Shown here piece by piece: positions 9,923 through 22,291 of a DNA stretch of 64,000 nucleotides. The notes under the pieces are model-generated. The model was not told the DNA's origin. It saw only the letters and a list, made by a program, of their open reading frames with translations, and ran no database searches. Both the position numbers and the translations under genes were made by a program. The stretch comes from Nitrospirota bacterium (GTDB lineage: Bacteria; Nitrospirota; Nitrospiria; Nitrospirales; Nitrospiraceae), in assembly GCA_026387665.1 (NCBI GenBank), contig JAPLLG010000013.1:372001-436000 (forward strand), read 5' to 3'. Position 1 is the stretch's first letter, and every line of letters starts with the position of its first letter.

Positions 9923-10429
9923 ATGAAAAGGGTCGCAGTTTTAGCCTCCGTGGCCATGTTGTCCGTGTTCGGTATGTTGACGGCGGAATTTGCCGTGGCG
10001 GCCGATGCGCCTGGGGCAGGTCCGGTTGACAACATCGTCGGCGGCAAGCCGATGAAGGGTGAAGTCACCAAGACCCTCAAGGGTCGCGTTTGGTCGCAGT
10101 GGGCCGACAATCCAGATGGCGAGTTGCTGTTCGGAATTCAATATTGGAACACCGGCGAGCCGGCCTCAGGCACCCCGAACGGCCGTTCGTCTTCCGATCT
10201 CGATGTGAAGCCGCCGGACCCATTGTTCAGCTGCTGCGGCTGGGGCTTTGTGGGCGGGACCGATAAGAACAACCCCTATTCCGGTTGGTACCATGCTGCC
10301 ACGACCGTTCGCCTGGCAGTGAAGGACAAAGCGTTGATGGACCAGATCATCAAGGCCTCCCAGGAGCTCGTGGCCATGGAAGTGAGCCTGGACGGTCGGA
10401 CGATCACCGGGTTTAAGGTTATTAAGTAA
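9923..10429 (+). CDS. Exported protein of unknown function (pair member 1)
   Basis: No family was recognised. The 168-residue product begins with a clear Sec signal peptide (MKRVAVLASVAMLSVFGML, likely cleaved after AVAA near residue 27). The mature protein has a KTLKGRVWSQW strand, an aromatic/Gly-rich centre with adjacent cysteines (SCCGWGFVGG) and a C-terminal LDGRTITGFKVIK, suggesting a small beta-rich domain. ATG 9923 is chosen over upstream GTG 9872 because AAGGAGG lies just before it. It is 51 bp ahead of the next exported gene; both have strong ribosome-binding sites, which suggests good expression. Confidence 0.8.
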   Translation: MKRVAVLASVAMLSVFGMLTAEFAVAADAPGAGPVDNIVGGKPMKGEVTKTLKGRVWSQWADNPDGELLFGIQYWNTGEPASGTPNGRSSSDLDVKPPDPLFSCCGWGFVGGTDKNNPYSGWYHAATTVRLAVKDKALMDQIIKASQELVAMEVSLDGRTITGFKVIK

Positions 10430-10480
10430 TCGACCTCGACCAGCTTTAATTCTTTTACGTTCAGCAAGGAGGACGCGATT

Positions 10481-11152
10481 ATGAAGTTTCATGGGAAAGG
10501 TTGGGCCGTGGTGGCCGCTGTCGCGCTGGGGGTTTCCATTGCCTCCACCGCGTTGGCTATCGAGTCATTTCAGGAGCGTTTCGAGTGGGGAGATTTGAGC
10601 AAGCCCACGACCCTGCAGGGTCGCGTGATTGTGCTCGATCACTACGATGAAGCGGTCTGGATCAACGTGTCTGTCTTCGGTGGAGCCGCTGAGAGCGGTT
10701 TCTTCTGGCAGAAGATTCACCCGGGCAAGACCTTGAAGTTCTACGCGGACAGAGGCGCTTGGGATGATCTAAAGAAAATGGGCCGTCCCCATGCAGGACC
10801 GGCTGCCGCGAAGGAAGTGCCGCCCTCCAGCACGACCGATCTGATCGAGTTTACCGTGACGGAGCCGGAGCAGAATCACCGGGTCATCTCCTCGGTTAAG
10901 AAGCTTCCGGAAGTGGCCGGCTCCATGGGGAAGCCGCTCAGTATCTCCGGTTTGCGTTTGAAGGAATGTGCGGGAAAGAGCGAAGTTGAAGCAGGTTGCG
11001 CAGCAGCGAAGCAACAGCTCAACACTTCGCCGAAGTCTCCTGATGGAGCCCTTATCCCGATGCAGTATGATGTGTTGATCCCTGGTGGTCAGCCCGTTGC
11101 AGGGCTCATCCCCTGGACCGCGAAGTACAACTTGGGCACTGCTGCTCATTGA
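10481..11152 (+). CDS. Exported protein of unknown function (pair member 2)
   Basis: No family was recognised. The 223-residue product has an N-terminal signal peptide (MKFHGKGWAVVAAVALGVS, cleavage probably after ALA near 28). The mature part opens with FEWGDLSKPTTLQGRVIVLD, is rich in aromatic and charged residues, and has one Cys pair (ECAGKSEVEAGC). A ribosome-binding site AAGGAGG precedes the ATG. Member 1 also contains a 'LKGRV' strand, so the two may be distant relatives or partners. A terminator follows, making a likely two-gene transcript. Confidence 0.8.
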   Translation: MKFHGKGWAVVAAVALGVSIASTALAIESFQERFEWGDLSKPTTLQGRVIVLDHYDEAVWINVSVFGGAAESGFFWQKIHPGKTLKFYADRGAWDDLKKMGRPHAGPAAAKEVPPSSTTDLIEFTVTEPEQNHRVISSVKKLPEVAGSMGKPLSISGLRLKECAGKSEVEAGCAAAKQQLNTSPKSPDGALIPMQYDVLIPGGQPVAGLIPWTAKYNLGTAAH

Positions 11153-11173
11153 ACTGAGTCGGTCTCTCTGTGT

Positions 11174-11207
11174 AAAGGCGGCATCTCCGAAAGGGGATGC
11201 CGCCTTT
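11174..11207. terminator. Bidirectional terminator between exported pair and mutS
   Basis: AAAGGCGGCATCTCC (11174-11188) pairs with GGGGATGCCGCCTTT (11193-11207), a 15-bp stem with one G-T wobble and a 4-base loop. A T-rich stretch follows on the plus strand. It lies 2 bp from the mutS stop on the minus strand and can serve both convergent genes. Confidence 0.85.
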
Positions 11208-11208
11208 C

Positions 11209-13864
<2,656 letters not shown>

Positions 13865-13872
<8 letters not shown>

Positions 13873-14209
13873 CGTGGCGGTCTCGATGGGGCTCGTCGGT
13901 GACGGTATGGGAAATCCGGCCTGTGACCTTTTCAAGTGAGTGGCGCAATCGCTCCAAGTCCACTTCGGCATCCTGCAGGGCTTTGGTCTTTCGGCGGAGT
14001 TCGATCCGGCCCCGCACCCAGGGGGGGAATAGCAGAATGCCTGAGACCAGCAGTCCCACGGCAAATCCTGCCAGGATGGGCTTATAGATTGGCGTCGAGG
14101 ATTCGAGCAGACCGAAGAAGTAGCGGAGCGTGACTTCCTGTTCCTGGTTTTGAAGAAAGAATGCCAGAGAGAGGAGCAGCAGGACTCCGACTAAAATCAA
14201 TCGAATCAT
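13865..14209 (-). CDS. LapA-like small membrane protein
   Basis: A 114-residue protein with two membrane segments (IRLILVGVLLLLSLAFFL and PILAGFAVGLLVSGILLF) and a charged coiled-coil C-terminus, the layout of LapA/YciS (DUF1049) proteins. In E. coli LapA works with LapB in controlling lipopolysaccharide synthesis; whether that holds here is unknown. ATG 14209 overlaps the tsaE stop (ATGA), and the 3' end overlaps mutS by 8 bp, so it is embedded in a coupled operon. Confidence 0.75.
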
Positions 14210-14808
14210 GACTTCGTTGTCCCCTTCTTGTTCGAAACTCGGTTCGGCGCCGTTCGATGGGCTTGGCGCGTGAGTGCGAGGACTTTGCCGGACGCCGGCC
14301 CCGTCGCCCTTAATTGAATCGTCCGGCTCTGCTCGGCCCGATGGCTCAGGGTAATTTCGATCCGGTCCTGCGGCAACAGGGCCAGGCCCTTGTCGGCCCA
14401 TTCGATAGCCGTGACCGTCTGGCCAGAGAAATACTCGATTACGCCGGTCGATTCAAGCTCGCGGAGTGAGGTGATGCGATACCAATCCATGTGGGCCAGA
14501 GGTAGGCGTCCCTGGTATTCATGAATGACGACGAAGGTCGGACTGGTCACGGCTTCAGGCGCTGCGCCCAGCCCCTGCGCGATGCCGCGCACGAGCGCGG
14601 TCTTGCCGGCGCCGAGCGGCCCGTAGAGCGCGATCGTTTCTCCTCCGCGTAGCGTCCGGCCGAGCGCTTGGCCTAACCGGTCGGTCTGTTGGCTCGATGA
14701 AGACAGGAGTTTCCACGGCAGGATCGCTGCGGCGCTGCGCCTGGCAACAGGCGGTTGTGCCTTGGCTGGCTTCGTGCCGTTAGGTTGTGGCGATTTGTTG
14801 GAGCGCAT
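14206..14808 (-). CDS. tsaE: tRNA threonylcarbamoyladenosine biosynthesis ATPase TsaE
   Basis: TsaE is the P-loop ATPase of the complex that makes t6A37 on ANN-decoding tRNAs. Walker A is GPLGAGKT at 63-70; SPTFVVIHEYQG and the HMDWYRI segment are also family signatures. At 200 residues it is longer than the usual 140-160 because of a basic N-terminal tail (about 35 residues) and a Lys/Arg-rich C-terminal tail. It overlaps the upstream nnr gene by 29 bp and the downstream lapA-like gene by 4 bp. Confidence 0.93.
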   Translation of the reverse strand: MRSNKSPQPNGTKPAKAQPPVARRSAAAILPWKLLSSSSQQTDRLGQALGRTLRGGETIALYGPLGAGKTALVRGIAQGLGAAPEAVTSPTFVVIHEYQGRLPLAHMDWYRITSLRELESTGVIEYFSGQTVTAIEWADKGLALLPQDRIEITLSHRAEQSRTIQLRATGPASGKVLALTRQAHRTAPNRVSNKKGTTKS

Positions 14809-16333
14809 AAGGAATCTGAGCGATTAGGTCGCTGGCGATCATTCCGGCCTGTCCGAGCTGCCGGGCTGCCAAGTCGCCGGCTAATCCGTGAAGATAGGTT
14901 GCGGCGCAAACAGCCTCCCATGACGGGACCCCTTGCGCCAGTAGGCCGACGATCATGCCGGTTAAGACATCGCCGGTTCCAGCCGTGGCCATGCCGGGAT
15001 TCCCGGTCGGGCAGATGGCGACCAGTCCGTCGGGGCGGGCGATGACGGTGCGTGCGCCTTTTAGGACAACGAACACGCCTCGTTCTCTGGCAAACCGTCT
15101 GGCCGTGCCGATGCGGTCTGCGTTGATGCTCTGCGCTGTGGCATCGACTTCCAGCCGGGCCATCTCACCGGGATGAGGGGTCAGGATGGGTGGAGTGGGA
15201 CATTCGGTCAGCAGCGAGGCTCGTCCTGCTAAGGCATTGAGCGCATCGGCATCGAGGACGGAGGGCCGATCCAGGTGCTTCATGAGCGCCTGCACCAGTT
15301 CGACGGTTTCGTGATGGGTCGAGAGGCCTGGGCCGATGGCAATGGCCGTGCGAGCCTGGACAAAGGCGAGGATGCGATCGAGTCCCGAGCGGGCCAAGGT
15401 TCGCGCCTTGGTTTCCGGGAACGGCATCGTCATCGCTTCCAGTAGTTTGGACTCCAGCACATCGTTGACGCTGCTGGGGGTGGCCACGGTGACGAGGCCG
15501 GCTCCGATCCGCAGCGCAGCCTGAGCCGCTAACGCTGCTGCGCCGGTTTTCCCCACGGACCCGGCAATAATCCCCGCATGGCCGAACGTGCCTTTATGGG
15601 AGGAGGGCCGCCGTTCCGGCAGCATGTTGACGATGTCATCGCTGGTCAGGAGCCGCGTTCTGCTTTCGAGCTTGTCCACATAGGCCGGGGGAATGCCGAT
15701 ATCGACGATGCGGATGATTCCTGCCTGGTCGATTCCTGCTCCGACGTAGAGGCCGAGTTTCGGGAGGCCGAGCGTGACGGTGAGCGAGGCGCGGACCGCT
15801 TGCCCTAGAATGGCGCCTGTATCAGCATGAATGCCGGATGGCAGATCGACTGCGATGACCGGCTTTCCTGCACCATTGATGAGTTCGATGGCCTCGCGAT
15901 AGGTTCCGGTGACTTCAGCGGATAAGCCTGTGCCCAGGAGGGCATCGACGAGGATATCACTGGAGGCGAGCAGGGGACGAACCTGCTCGGCAGGCCGGAA
16001 TCGAAGGATCTTGGCACTCCCTGCGACCTTTGCGAACCGACGATACATGGCTGCGGCATCACGGCTCAGATCGGCAACCGGCGTCAGGAGTAGCACTTGG
16101 ACCTTGGCTCGTTGGCGGTGCAGCAGGCGGGCCACCACCAATCCATCTCCTCCGTTGTTCCCTTTTCCGCAGAGGATGGTTACGGTCTTGCCGCGCATTG
16201 GTCCGTATTGTTCTTCCAGTTGCCTGACGATTCCCTCGCCAGCCCGCTCCATCAAGGTGGCGCTAGGGATCTTCGCCTCAGTGATCGTGCGGCGATCGAG
16301 CAGCTGCATCTCGGCTCCGGTCACGATGTTCAT
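14780..16333 (-). CDS. nnr: Bifunctional NAD(P)H-hydrate epimerase / ADP-dependent dehydratase
   Basis: Repairs NADHX and NADPHX, the hydrated forms of nicotinamide cofactors. The N-terminal epimerase (YjeF_N, about 1-220) has the CGKGNNGGDGLVVARLL motif near 55-71. The C-terminal ribokinase-like dehydratase (about 230-517) has the GTGDVLTGM motif near 452 that binds the nucleotide, plus the HPGEMARL segment. The 517-residue length is normal for the fused enzyme. The start ATG 16333 is supported by the family opening (MNIVTGAEMQLLDRRTI). It lies between pdxJ and tsaE. Confidence 0.95.
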   Translation of the reverse strand: MNIVTGAEMQLLDRRTITEAKIPSATLMERAGEGIVRQLEEQYGPMRGKTVTILCGKGNNGGDGLVVARLLHRQRAKVQVLLLTPVADLSRDAAAMYRRFAKVAGSAKILRFRPAEQVRPLLASSDILVDALLGTGLSAEVTGTYREAIELINGAGKPVIAVDLPSGIHADTGAILGQAVRASLTVTLGLPKLGLYVGAGIDQAGIIRIVDIGIPPAYVDKLESRTRLLTSDDIVNMLPERRPSSHKGTFGHAGIIAGSVGKTGAAALAAQAALRIGAGLVTVATPSSVNDVLESKLLEAMTMPFPETKARTLARSGLDRILAFVQARTAIAIGPGLSTHHETVELVQALMKHLDRPSVLDADALNALAGRASLLTECPTPPILTPHPGEMARLEVDATAQSINADRIGTARRFARERGVFVVLKGARTVIARPDGLVAICPTGNPGMATAGTGDVLTGMIVGLLAQGVPSWEAVCAATYLHGLAGDLAARQLGQAGMIASDLIAQIPYALQQIATT

Positions 16334-16448
16334 CGATGGCCTTGTAGTATATGGGATCGGTCCCCCATGAAGAATCTGGTGAGTGGGGGAAGGAAGAAAA
16401 TCTGTGGCCTAGGTCGCAATGTCATGGCAAGGGGGAGTCACGTTGTCC

Positions 16449-17174
16449 TTAGAGGAGACGGTTACCTAGCAACGCTTTCATTTCCCTGACAGCTTGGTCG
16501 AGGCCCACCAGGACTGCTCGGGCAATGATGCTGTGGCCGATGTTGTATTCGACGATTTCAGGAATGTTCAGCAACCGTGCGATGTTGCGATAGTCCAATC
16601 CATGTCCGGCGTTGACGCCCATGCCCAGCTTGTATGAGAGCTTGGCGGCCTGCGTAATGGCTTCGACTTCCGCATCGGCTTCTTTCGAGCGTTTGGCATT
16701 TGCATAGCGGCCCGTATGGAGTTCGACGAAATCGGCGGACACTCTGTGTGCCGCTTTGACCTGCGCCAAATCCGGTTCGATGAAGAGACTGACGGGAATG
16801 CCGCCATCGTGGAGCATGGCCACGATCTGCTGGATACGGTCTCTGTGGCCTGCCACGTCCAAACCGCCTTCAGTCGTGAGTTCCTGACGATGTTCCGGGA
16901 CAAGGGTGACCATGTCCGGTTTGATGGTCAGGGCAATTTTGGCCATGGTCTCATCGGCGGCCATCTCCAGATCGAGTTTGGTGCGGATGAGTTCCCGTAA
17001 GAGGCGGAGATCGCGGTCTTGAATGTGCCGGCGATCTTCCCTGAGGTGGACGACAATGCCGTCGGCGCCGGCCAGTTCCACCAGTACGGAGGCAGTCAGA
17101 GGGTCCGGGTCGGTTCCACCGCGGGCTTGCCGCAACGTGGCCACATGGTCGATATTCACCCCAAGTCGTGGCAC
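16449..17174 (-). CDS. pdxJ: Pyridoxine 5'-phosphate synthase
   Basis: PdxJ condenses 1-deoxyxylulose 5-phosphate with 3-amino-2-oxopropyl phosphate in the DXP-dependent vitamin B6 pathway. The protein opens with the hallmark [17 protein letters not shown], followed by [46 protein letters not shown] and [14 protein letters not shown] complete the active site. The open frame extends 55 codons further upstream, but GTG 17174 has a GGAGG site 4 bp before it and gives the normal 241 residues. It is the first gene of the pdxJ-nnr-tsaE-lapA-mutS run. Confidence 0.95.
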   Translation of the reverse strand: MPRLGVNIDHVATLRQARGGTDPDPLTASVLVELAGADGIVVHLREDRRHIQDRDLRLLRELIRTKLDLEMAADETMAKIALTIKPDMVTLVPEHRQELTTEGGLDVAGHRDRIQQIVAMLHDGGIPVSLFIEPDLAQVKAAHRVSADFVELHTGRYANAKRSKEADAEVEAITQAAKLSYKLGMGVNAGHGLDYRNIARLLNIPEIVEYNIGHSIIARAVLVGLDQAVREMKALLGNRLL

Positions 17175-17242
17175 GGATCCTCCGTTCTGGCTATGTGAAG
17201 CAAGGAGAAGCTGAGTTGCGTGATGAGTCGAAAGGCGTTTTA

Positions 17243-17272
17243 ATTGTAACAGAAATTGGCCGGGATGGGCAA
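17243..17272 (-). promoter_or_regulatory. Candidate promoter for the pdxJ-mutS operon
   Basis: Reading on the minus strand, TTGCCC (17272-17267) is followed after 18 bp by TACAAT (17248-17243), five of six matches to the -10 box. The 281-bp region 17175-17455 is the divergent control region for pdxJ and the aminotransferase; no other strong element was seen in it. Confidence 0.4.
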
Positions 17273-17455
17273 GGACTGGGAGGGGGCGGCGCTGGCTGGC
17301 TGGCTCAGTCTCTCTGGAGGGCTGAATGTCGAACCCCACAGAATCACGGGATAATTTGACTCGACGAGCTCCACGCCATTAGAATAGGCCCCCTGATAGG
17401 GAGGCGGGTGGTTTCTCCACGCCTCCTACGCAGGGGAACTGTCGACAGGGGATAC

Positions 17456-18652
17456 ATGGGATTAGGCGACGGATTTTATCGCATCAAACGGCTACCACCT
17501 TATGTCTTTGCCCAGGTGCAGAGTCTCAAGCTTGAGGCTCGCCAACAGGGTGAAGACATTATCGATTTCGGAATGGGCAATCCTGACCAGCCGACGCCGA
17601 GCCATATCGTCGAGAAGATGATCGAGGCGGCGCGGAAGGGAAAAAATCATCGCTACTCGGCCTCGCGCGGCATTACCAAGCTGCGGCATGCGATCGCCGG
17701 CTGGTATAAACGAAATTACGACGTCGATCTGGATCCTGAGACCGAGACGATCGTCACAATCGGCTCCAAGGAAGGGTTGGCGCATCTGGCCTTGGCCTTG
17801 ATTGGCCCAGGCGACGTCGTCTTGACGCCGACGCCGACCTATCCCATCCATATGTACAGTTTTATTATTGCGGGAGGCGAAGTTCGCGGAATCGAGTTGC
17901 GCCCGGACAGCGACTTCTTCGAAGAGCTACAGAAGGTCTATCGCCAGACTTTCCCACGACCGAAGATCTTGGTGATCAATTTTCCGCACAATCCCACCAC
18001 CGCCGTGGTGGACCTCGAATTTTTCAAGAAGATCGTTGCCTTTGCCAAAGAGCACAACGTGATCGTCATTCACGACCTGGCCTATGCGGACTTGGTGTTC
18101 GATGGCTACAAGGCGCCGAGCTTCTTGCAGGCTCCCGGCGCCAAGGATGTTGGCGTGGAGTTCTATACGCTGTCCAAGGCCTACAATATGCCGGGCTGGC
18201 GCGTGGGCTTCTGTTGCGGCAATCGCGAAGTTGTCGGCGCCTTGGCCAAGATCAAGAGTTATCTCGACTACGGAATTTTTCAGCCCTTGCAGATCGCGAG
18301 TGTCATTGCCCTCAATGGGCCGCAAGAATGCGTCAAGGAGACAGTGCTGCGTTATCAGAAGCGGCGCGACGTGTTGGTGGGCGGTCTGAATCGTATCGGG
18401 TGGCAGGTGACGAAGCCTGTGGCGACCATGTTCGTCTGGGCCAGGATTCCCTTGCCCTACCGGTCGATGGGCTCGTTGGAGTTTTCCAAGCTCCTGCTCC
18501 GCGAGGCCAAAGTCGCTGTGTCTCCCGGGATCGGATTCGGTGAAGGCGGGGACGAGTATGTGCGGTTCGGCCTGGTTGAAAACGAACATCGCACGAGGCA
18601 AGCCGTACGCGGCATTCGCAAGGCCCTGAAGCTGGAGGGGTCTGAAGAATGA
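17456..18652 (+). CDS. alaC: AlaC-type PLP aminotransferase (probable glutamate-pyruvate transaminase)
   Basis: A class I aminotransferase, 398 residues, very like the AlaC group: [47 protein letters not shown]. The PLP-binding lysine is K241 in [16 protein letters not shown]. AlaC transfers the amino group from glutamate to pyruvate. ATG 17456 follows an AGGGG site; the frame opens at GTG 17408. Its stop overlaps the start of hom by 4 bp, so it is coupled to the aspartate-family operon and could serve alanine or another amino acid there. Substrate cannot be fixed from sequence alone. Confidence 0.88.
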   Translation: MGLGDGFYRIKRLPPYVFAQVQSLKLEARQQGEDIIDFGMGNPDQPTPSHIVEKMIEAARKGKNHRYSASRGITKLRHAIAGWYKRNYDVDLDPETETIVTIGSKEGLAHLALALIGPGDVVLTPTPTYPIHMYSFIIAGGEVRGIELRPDSDFFEELQKVYRQTFPRPKILVINFPHNPTTAVVDLEFFKKIVAFAKEHNVIVIHDLAYADLVFDGYKAPSFLQAPGAKDVGVEFYTLSKAYNMPGWRVGFCCGNREVVGALAKIKSYLDYGIFQPLQIASVIALNGPQECVKETVLRYQKRRDVLVGGLNRIGWQVTKPVATMFVWARIPLPYRSMGSLEFSKLLLREAKVAVSPGIGFGEGGDEYVRFGLVENEHRTRQAVRGIRKALKLEGSEE

Positions 18653-19962
18653 TCTCGCGCGTGGGCGTCGGCATCATCGGGCTCGGCACGGTCGGAACGG
18701 GGGTCGCGAAGATTCTCTTGGAGAATGCGGCCGTGATCAGCCGCCGTGTCGGTGTGCCGATCGAGATCGTCCGAATTGCGGACCTGGATGTGACGAAGGA
18801 TCGGGGTCTGGCCTTGCCGCCCGGTGTCCTCACGACCGATGCGAAGCAGATTCTCAACGATCCGTCGATCGACATCGTGGTCGAGTTGGTCGGGGGCTGC
18901 GATTTCGCCAAACGCATCATTCTGGAAGCCATTGCGGCAGGCAAACAGGTCGTCACCGCGAATAAGGCCCTGCTCGCATTACATGGAGAAGAAATCTTTG
19001 CCGCGGCCTCCCGCAAGGGCGTCGACATCGGTTTCGAAGCGAGCGTGGGAGGAGGAATTCCCGTCATCCAGGCGCTGCGGGAAGGACTGGCGGCCAACAC
19101 CATCCAATCCATTTACGGGATCATCAACGGGACGGCCAATTACATCCTCTCGCGCATGACCAGTGAAGGCCAGAGTTTTGACTCGGTGCTCGGCGACGCG
19201 AAGCAGGCAGGGTATGCCGAAGCGGACCCGACCTTCGATGTGGCCGGGATCGATTCGGCGCACAAACTGGCGATCCTGGTGGCGCTGGCCTATGGCACGC
19301 CGGTCAATTTTAAAGAGGTGTATACCGAGGGGATCACCCACATTACGCCGCTCGATATCGCCTATGCCAAAGAGTTCGGCTGTACGATCAAGCTGCTGGG
19401 CATTGCCAAGCTGGTGGGCAACGAAGTCGAAGCCCGCGTGCATCCCACGATGCTGCCGGCCTCGTCTCCGCTCGCTCAGGTCGAAGGGGTCTACAACGCA
19501 ATTCAATTTGTCGGCGATGCCGTGGGCGATGTGGTGCTCTATGGCAGGGGCGCCGGGTCCATGCCGACCGGCAGCGCGGTGGTCAGCGACCTCATTGCCA
19601 TTTCGCGCAATCTGCTGAAGGGCGCGGTGGGGCGAGTGCCGCCCGCTTCGTTCCAGCAGGATCAGCGTCGTCCGCTTCGTATGAGGCCGATGGAAGAGAT
19701 CAGCTCGCTCTATTACCTGCGCTTCATGGTGTTAGACCGCCCCGGTGTTTTGTCGCAGATCGCAGGGGAGCTGGGCCGGTGCGGCATCAGTATTTCGTCC
19801 GTCCTCCAACAGGGGCGACGTGACGGGCAGACGGTGCCGGTCGTGATCAAGACCCATACGGCCATGGAGCGCGATGTCCAGGCGGCATTGCGCGCGATCA
19901 ACCAGATGGCCTTTATTTCCGAGCCGACGACGCTGATTCGCGTCGAGGGCAAGGACGAGTGA
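18649..19962 (+). CDS. hom: Homoserine dehydrogenase
   Basis: Reduces aspartate semialdehyde to homoserine. The 437-residue protein has the N-terminal NAD(P)-binding [14 protein letters not shown], the catalytic domain ([45 protein letters not shown]) and a C-terminal ACT domain (about 358-437, [19 protein letters not shown]). The ACT domain is where threonine feedback usually acts. ATGA overlap with the aminotransferase gene and a 4-bp gap to thrC mark one operon. Confidence 0.97.
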   Translation: MISRVGVGIIGLGTVGTGVAKILLENAAVISRRVGVPIEIVRIADLDVTKDRGLALPPGVLTTDAKQILNDPSIDIVVELVGGCDFAKRIILEAIAAGKQVVTANKALLALHGEEIFAAASRKGVDIGFEASVGGGIPVIQALREGLAANTIQSIYGIINGTANYILSRMTSEGQSFDSVLGDAKQAGYAEADPTFDVAGIDSAHKLAILVALAYGTPVNFKEVYTEGITHITPLDIAYAKEFGCTIKLLGIAKLVGNEVEARVHPTMLPASSPLAQVEGVYNAIQFVGDAVGDVVLYGRGAGSMPTGSAVVSDLIAISRNLLKGAVGRVPPASFQQDQRRPLRMRPMEEISSLYYLRFMVLDRPGVLSQIAGELGRCGISISSVLQQGRRDGQTVPVVIKTHTAMERDVQAALRAINQMAFISEPTTLIRVEGKDE

Positions 19963-19966
19963 TGTC

Positions 19967-21025
19967 ATGATTCGTTGGCGTGGCCTGATCGAAGAATATC
20001 GCAAGTTTCTCCCTGTGACCGACCGTACCCCCGTGGTGACGTTGGGGGAAGGCAATACGCCGCTCATCAGGGCGACGAGGCTGGCTCAGCAGATCGCGCC
20101 GGGCATCGATCTCTATCTCAAAATCGAAGGCGCGAATCCCACGGGATCGTTCAAGGACCGTGGCATGACGATGGCGATCTCGAAGGCTGTCGAGGCCGGC
20201 GCCAAAGCGGTCATCTGCGCGTCCACGGGGAATACCTCTGCCTCTGCCGCAGCCTATGGGGCGCGGGCCGGGCTGGCGGTCTATGTGTTGATCCCTGCCG
20301 GGAAAATTGCAATGGGCAAACTGTCCCAGGCCATGATGCACCAGGCCACGGTCATTCAGATCGAAGGCAACTTCGATCAGGCCCTGACCATCGTGAAGGA
20401 ATTGTCGGTGAGCCATCACATCGAGCTGGTCAACTCACTGAATCCCTATCGGATCGAGGGACAGAAGACCGCCGCGATGGAAGTCTGTGATCAGCTCGGC
20501 GATGCGCCGACCATCCATGTCCTGCCGGTCGGGAATGCCGGCAACATTACGGCCTATTGGAAGGGCTATCAGGAATATCGTGCGGCCAATCAATCCACGA
20601 AACTCCCGCGCATGATCGGGTTTCAGGCCTCCGGCGCGGCGCCGATCGTGCTGGGCCACATCGTGGAGAATCCGCAGACCGTGGCCACGGCGATTAGGAT
20701 CGGCAATCCGGCCAGTTGGCAAGCCGCGTTGAATGTCGTGAAGGAATCATCCGGGGCGATCGATTCGGTCACAGATGAGGAAATTTTGCAGGCCTATCGG
20801 ATGGTGGCGGCGACGGAAGGCGTTTTCTGCGAACCAGCCTCCGCTGCATCGGTGGCCGGCGTGATGAAGTTGAGCAAGCAGGGCGGGCTTCGCGAAGGCG
20901 AGACGGTGGTCTGTACCTTGACAGGCCATGGGTTGAAAGATGCCGATACGGCGATTAGTGTATCGGCTCAACCGAAAACCGTTAGAGCGACGCGGGAGGA
21001 TGTCGCTCGTCTTTTAAGGGTGTAG
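19967..21025 (+). CDS. thrC: Threonine synthase
   Basis: Converts O-phosphohomoserine to threonine with PLP. The 352-residue protein is the short bacterial type. The PLP lysine is K63 in [14 protein letters not shown], the phosphate-binding loop [17 protein letters not shown] follows, and [20 protein letters not shown] is conserved. Its substrate must be made by a homoserine-phosphorylating enzyme, for which two candidates exist in this window (21048-22286 and 62588-63205). Confidence 0.97.
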   Translation: MIRWRGLIEEYRKFLPVTDRTPVVTLGEGNTPLIRATRLAQQIAPGIDLYLKIEGANPTGSFKDRGMTMAISKAVEAGAKAVICASTGNTSASAAAYGARAGLAVYVLIPAGKIAMGKLSQAMMHQATVIQIEGNFDQALTIVKELSVSHHIELVNSLNPYRIEGQKTAAMEVCDQLGDAPTIHVLPVGNAGNITAYWKGYQEYRAANQSTKLPRMIGFQASGAAPIVLGHIVENPQTVATAIRIGNPASWQAALNVVKESSGAIDSVTDEEILQAYRMVAATEGVFCEPASAASVAGVMKLSKQGGLREGETVVCTLTGHGLKDADTAISVSAQPKTVRATREDVARLLRV

Positions 21026-21047
21026 ATACAATGAGCGCAGGGCTTCG

Positions 21048-22286
21048 ATGAAATATGTGATTCTCCATGCCGACGGGATGGCAGACCTTCCCCGGCAGGA
21101 ATTGGGCGGACAGACTCCTCTTCAGGCGGCCTCGACTCCTCATCTCGATCGTCTCGCGAAAGAGGGAGAGCTGGGACTCTTGGCTGCGGCGCCCGAGGGC
21201 GTGCGGCGGGGGAGCGGGTTGATGGGGACGGCCCTCCTCGGATACGACCCGAAGAAACAATATCAGGGTCCCGGTCCATTCGAAGCAGCTAGCCTGGGCG
21301 TCGCCGTCGGCGAGCATGACGTGGTCTATCGTTGCACGATGGTTACGTTGCGGGCAGACGCGACCGCGGGCAAAGGTGGATTGGATGAGATTAAGAAGCT
21401 GGGGCCGCATGTGGTCATGGACGATGCGACGGCTGGCCTGATTTCGACGGAAGAGGCTCGTGAATTGATCGAGGCGATCAATGAACAGCTCGGGTCGGAG
21501 ATGATTCAGTTCTATCCAGGCTTAGGTCACCGCCATCTCATGGTGTGGGTCAACGGGAAGTCGCGCGCGGTCTGTCAGGATCCGCAGTCGCTGGTCGGTC
21601 GGCCGATCGCCGAGGCCTTGCCGACGGGCGAGGGGGCGGACCATTTGTGGAAGCTCATGGACGCGTCATTTCAGATCTTGCGCGATCATCCCCTTAATGA
21701 GGAGCGCAGTAAGGCGGGGCAGAAGCCGGCCAATGGTCTCTGGCTCTGGGGCCAGGGCCGGGCCGTGTTCTGGCCCAGCCTGGCGGAGCGTTTTAAGATG
21801 ACCGGTACGGTGGTGTCGCAGAGCGATGTCCATCGGGGGCTCGGCATGATGGCAGGGCTCGAAGCGGTGGATGGTGCGAGGTTGGCCGGCGGGGATCTGC
21901 GCACCCAAGCGGCGGTGGCGCTGGAGGACCTCAAGAAAAAAGATTTTGCCTATGTGCATGTGGAGTTGCCGGACGAGGTTGCCTATGGATCGGACGTCGC
22001 GGCCAAGGTGAAGGCGATTGAAGCGGTCGATCGCGAACTGGTCGGGCCGTTGCTTGAAGGGCTGGCCAAATCCGGTCCCTACCGCCTTGCGGCTTTCTGT
22101 GATGCGGGCAACGTGCATCAGGGTCAGGCGGCGGAGGGGCCGGGCTTCTTCGCCTATCGTGACAGTGCCGTCGATCCCTCAGCCGGAAGCGGACGAAAAT
22201 TCACCGAAGCCGATGCCCAGGCGTCGACTGTGCCTCCGCGTGATGCGACGAAGTTCGTCGTGCGATTGTTCGCAAAAGGATCCTGA
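21048..22286 (+). CDS. Archaeal-type phosphoglycerate-mutase-like protein in threonine operon (proposed homoserine kinase family), metal site degenerate
   Basis: A 412-residue member of the alkaline-phosphatase-superfamily aPGM group. Members found in threonine operons without thrB have been proposed as homoserine kinases. Recognisable parts are [51 protein letters not shown] and [10 protein letters not shown]. By eye, key metal ligands are altered. The usual DEAGH motif reads DEVAY (309-313), DHPTP reads DAGNV (352-356), the RTH histidine position is Ala near 362, and the GSD motif is GSG (55-57). Aspartates D9, D309 and D352 and S56 remain. Function is therefore uncertain: kinase, regulator or inactive homologue. 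Confidence 0.75.
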   Translation: MKYVILHADGMADLPRQELGGQTPLQAASTPHLDRLAKEGELGLLAAAPEGVRRGSGLMGTALLGYDPKKQYQGPGPFEAASLGVAVGEHDVVYRCTMVTLRADATAGKGGLDEIKKLGPHVVMDDATAGLISTEEARELIEAINEQLGSEMIQFYPGLGHRHLMVWVNGKSRAVCQDPQSLVGRPIAEALPTGEGADHLWKLMDASFQILRDHPLNEERSKAGQKPANGLWLWGQGRAVFWPSLAERFKMTGTVVSQSDVHRGLGMMAGLEAVDGARLAGGDLRTQAAVALEDLKKKDFAYVHVELPDEVAYGSDVAAKVKAIEAVDRELVGPLLEGLAKSGPYRLAAFCDAGNVHQGQAAEGPGFFAYRDSAVDPSAGSGRKFTEADAQASTVPPRDATKFVVRLFAKGS

Positions 22287-22291
22287 CGGTC

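Noticed and set aside
13873-14064. 64-residue N-terminal extension of MutS
   Set aside because: The extension is the lapA-like gene read in another frame; MutS homology starts at ATG 13872.
17175-17339. 55-residue N-terminal extension of PdxJ
   Set aside because: GTG 17174 has a ribosome-binding site and matches the family start; the extension is not conserved-looking.
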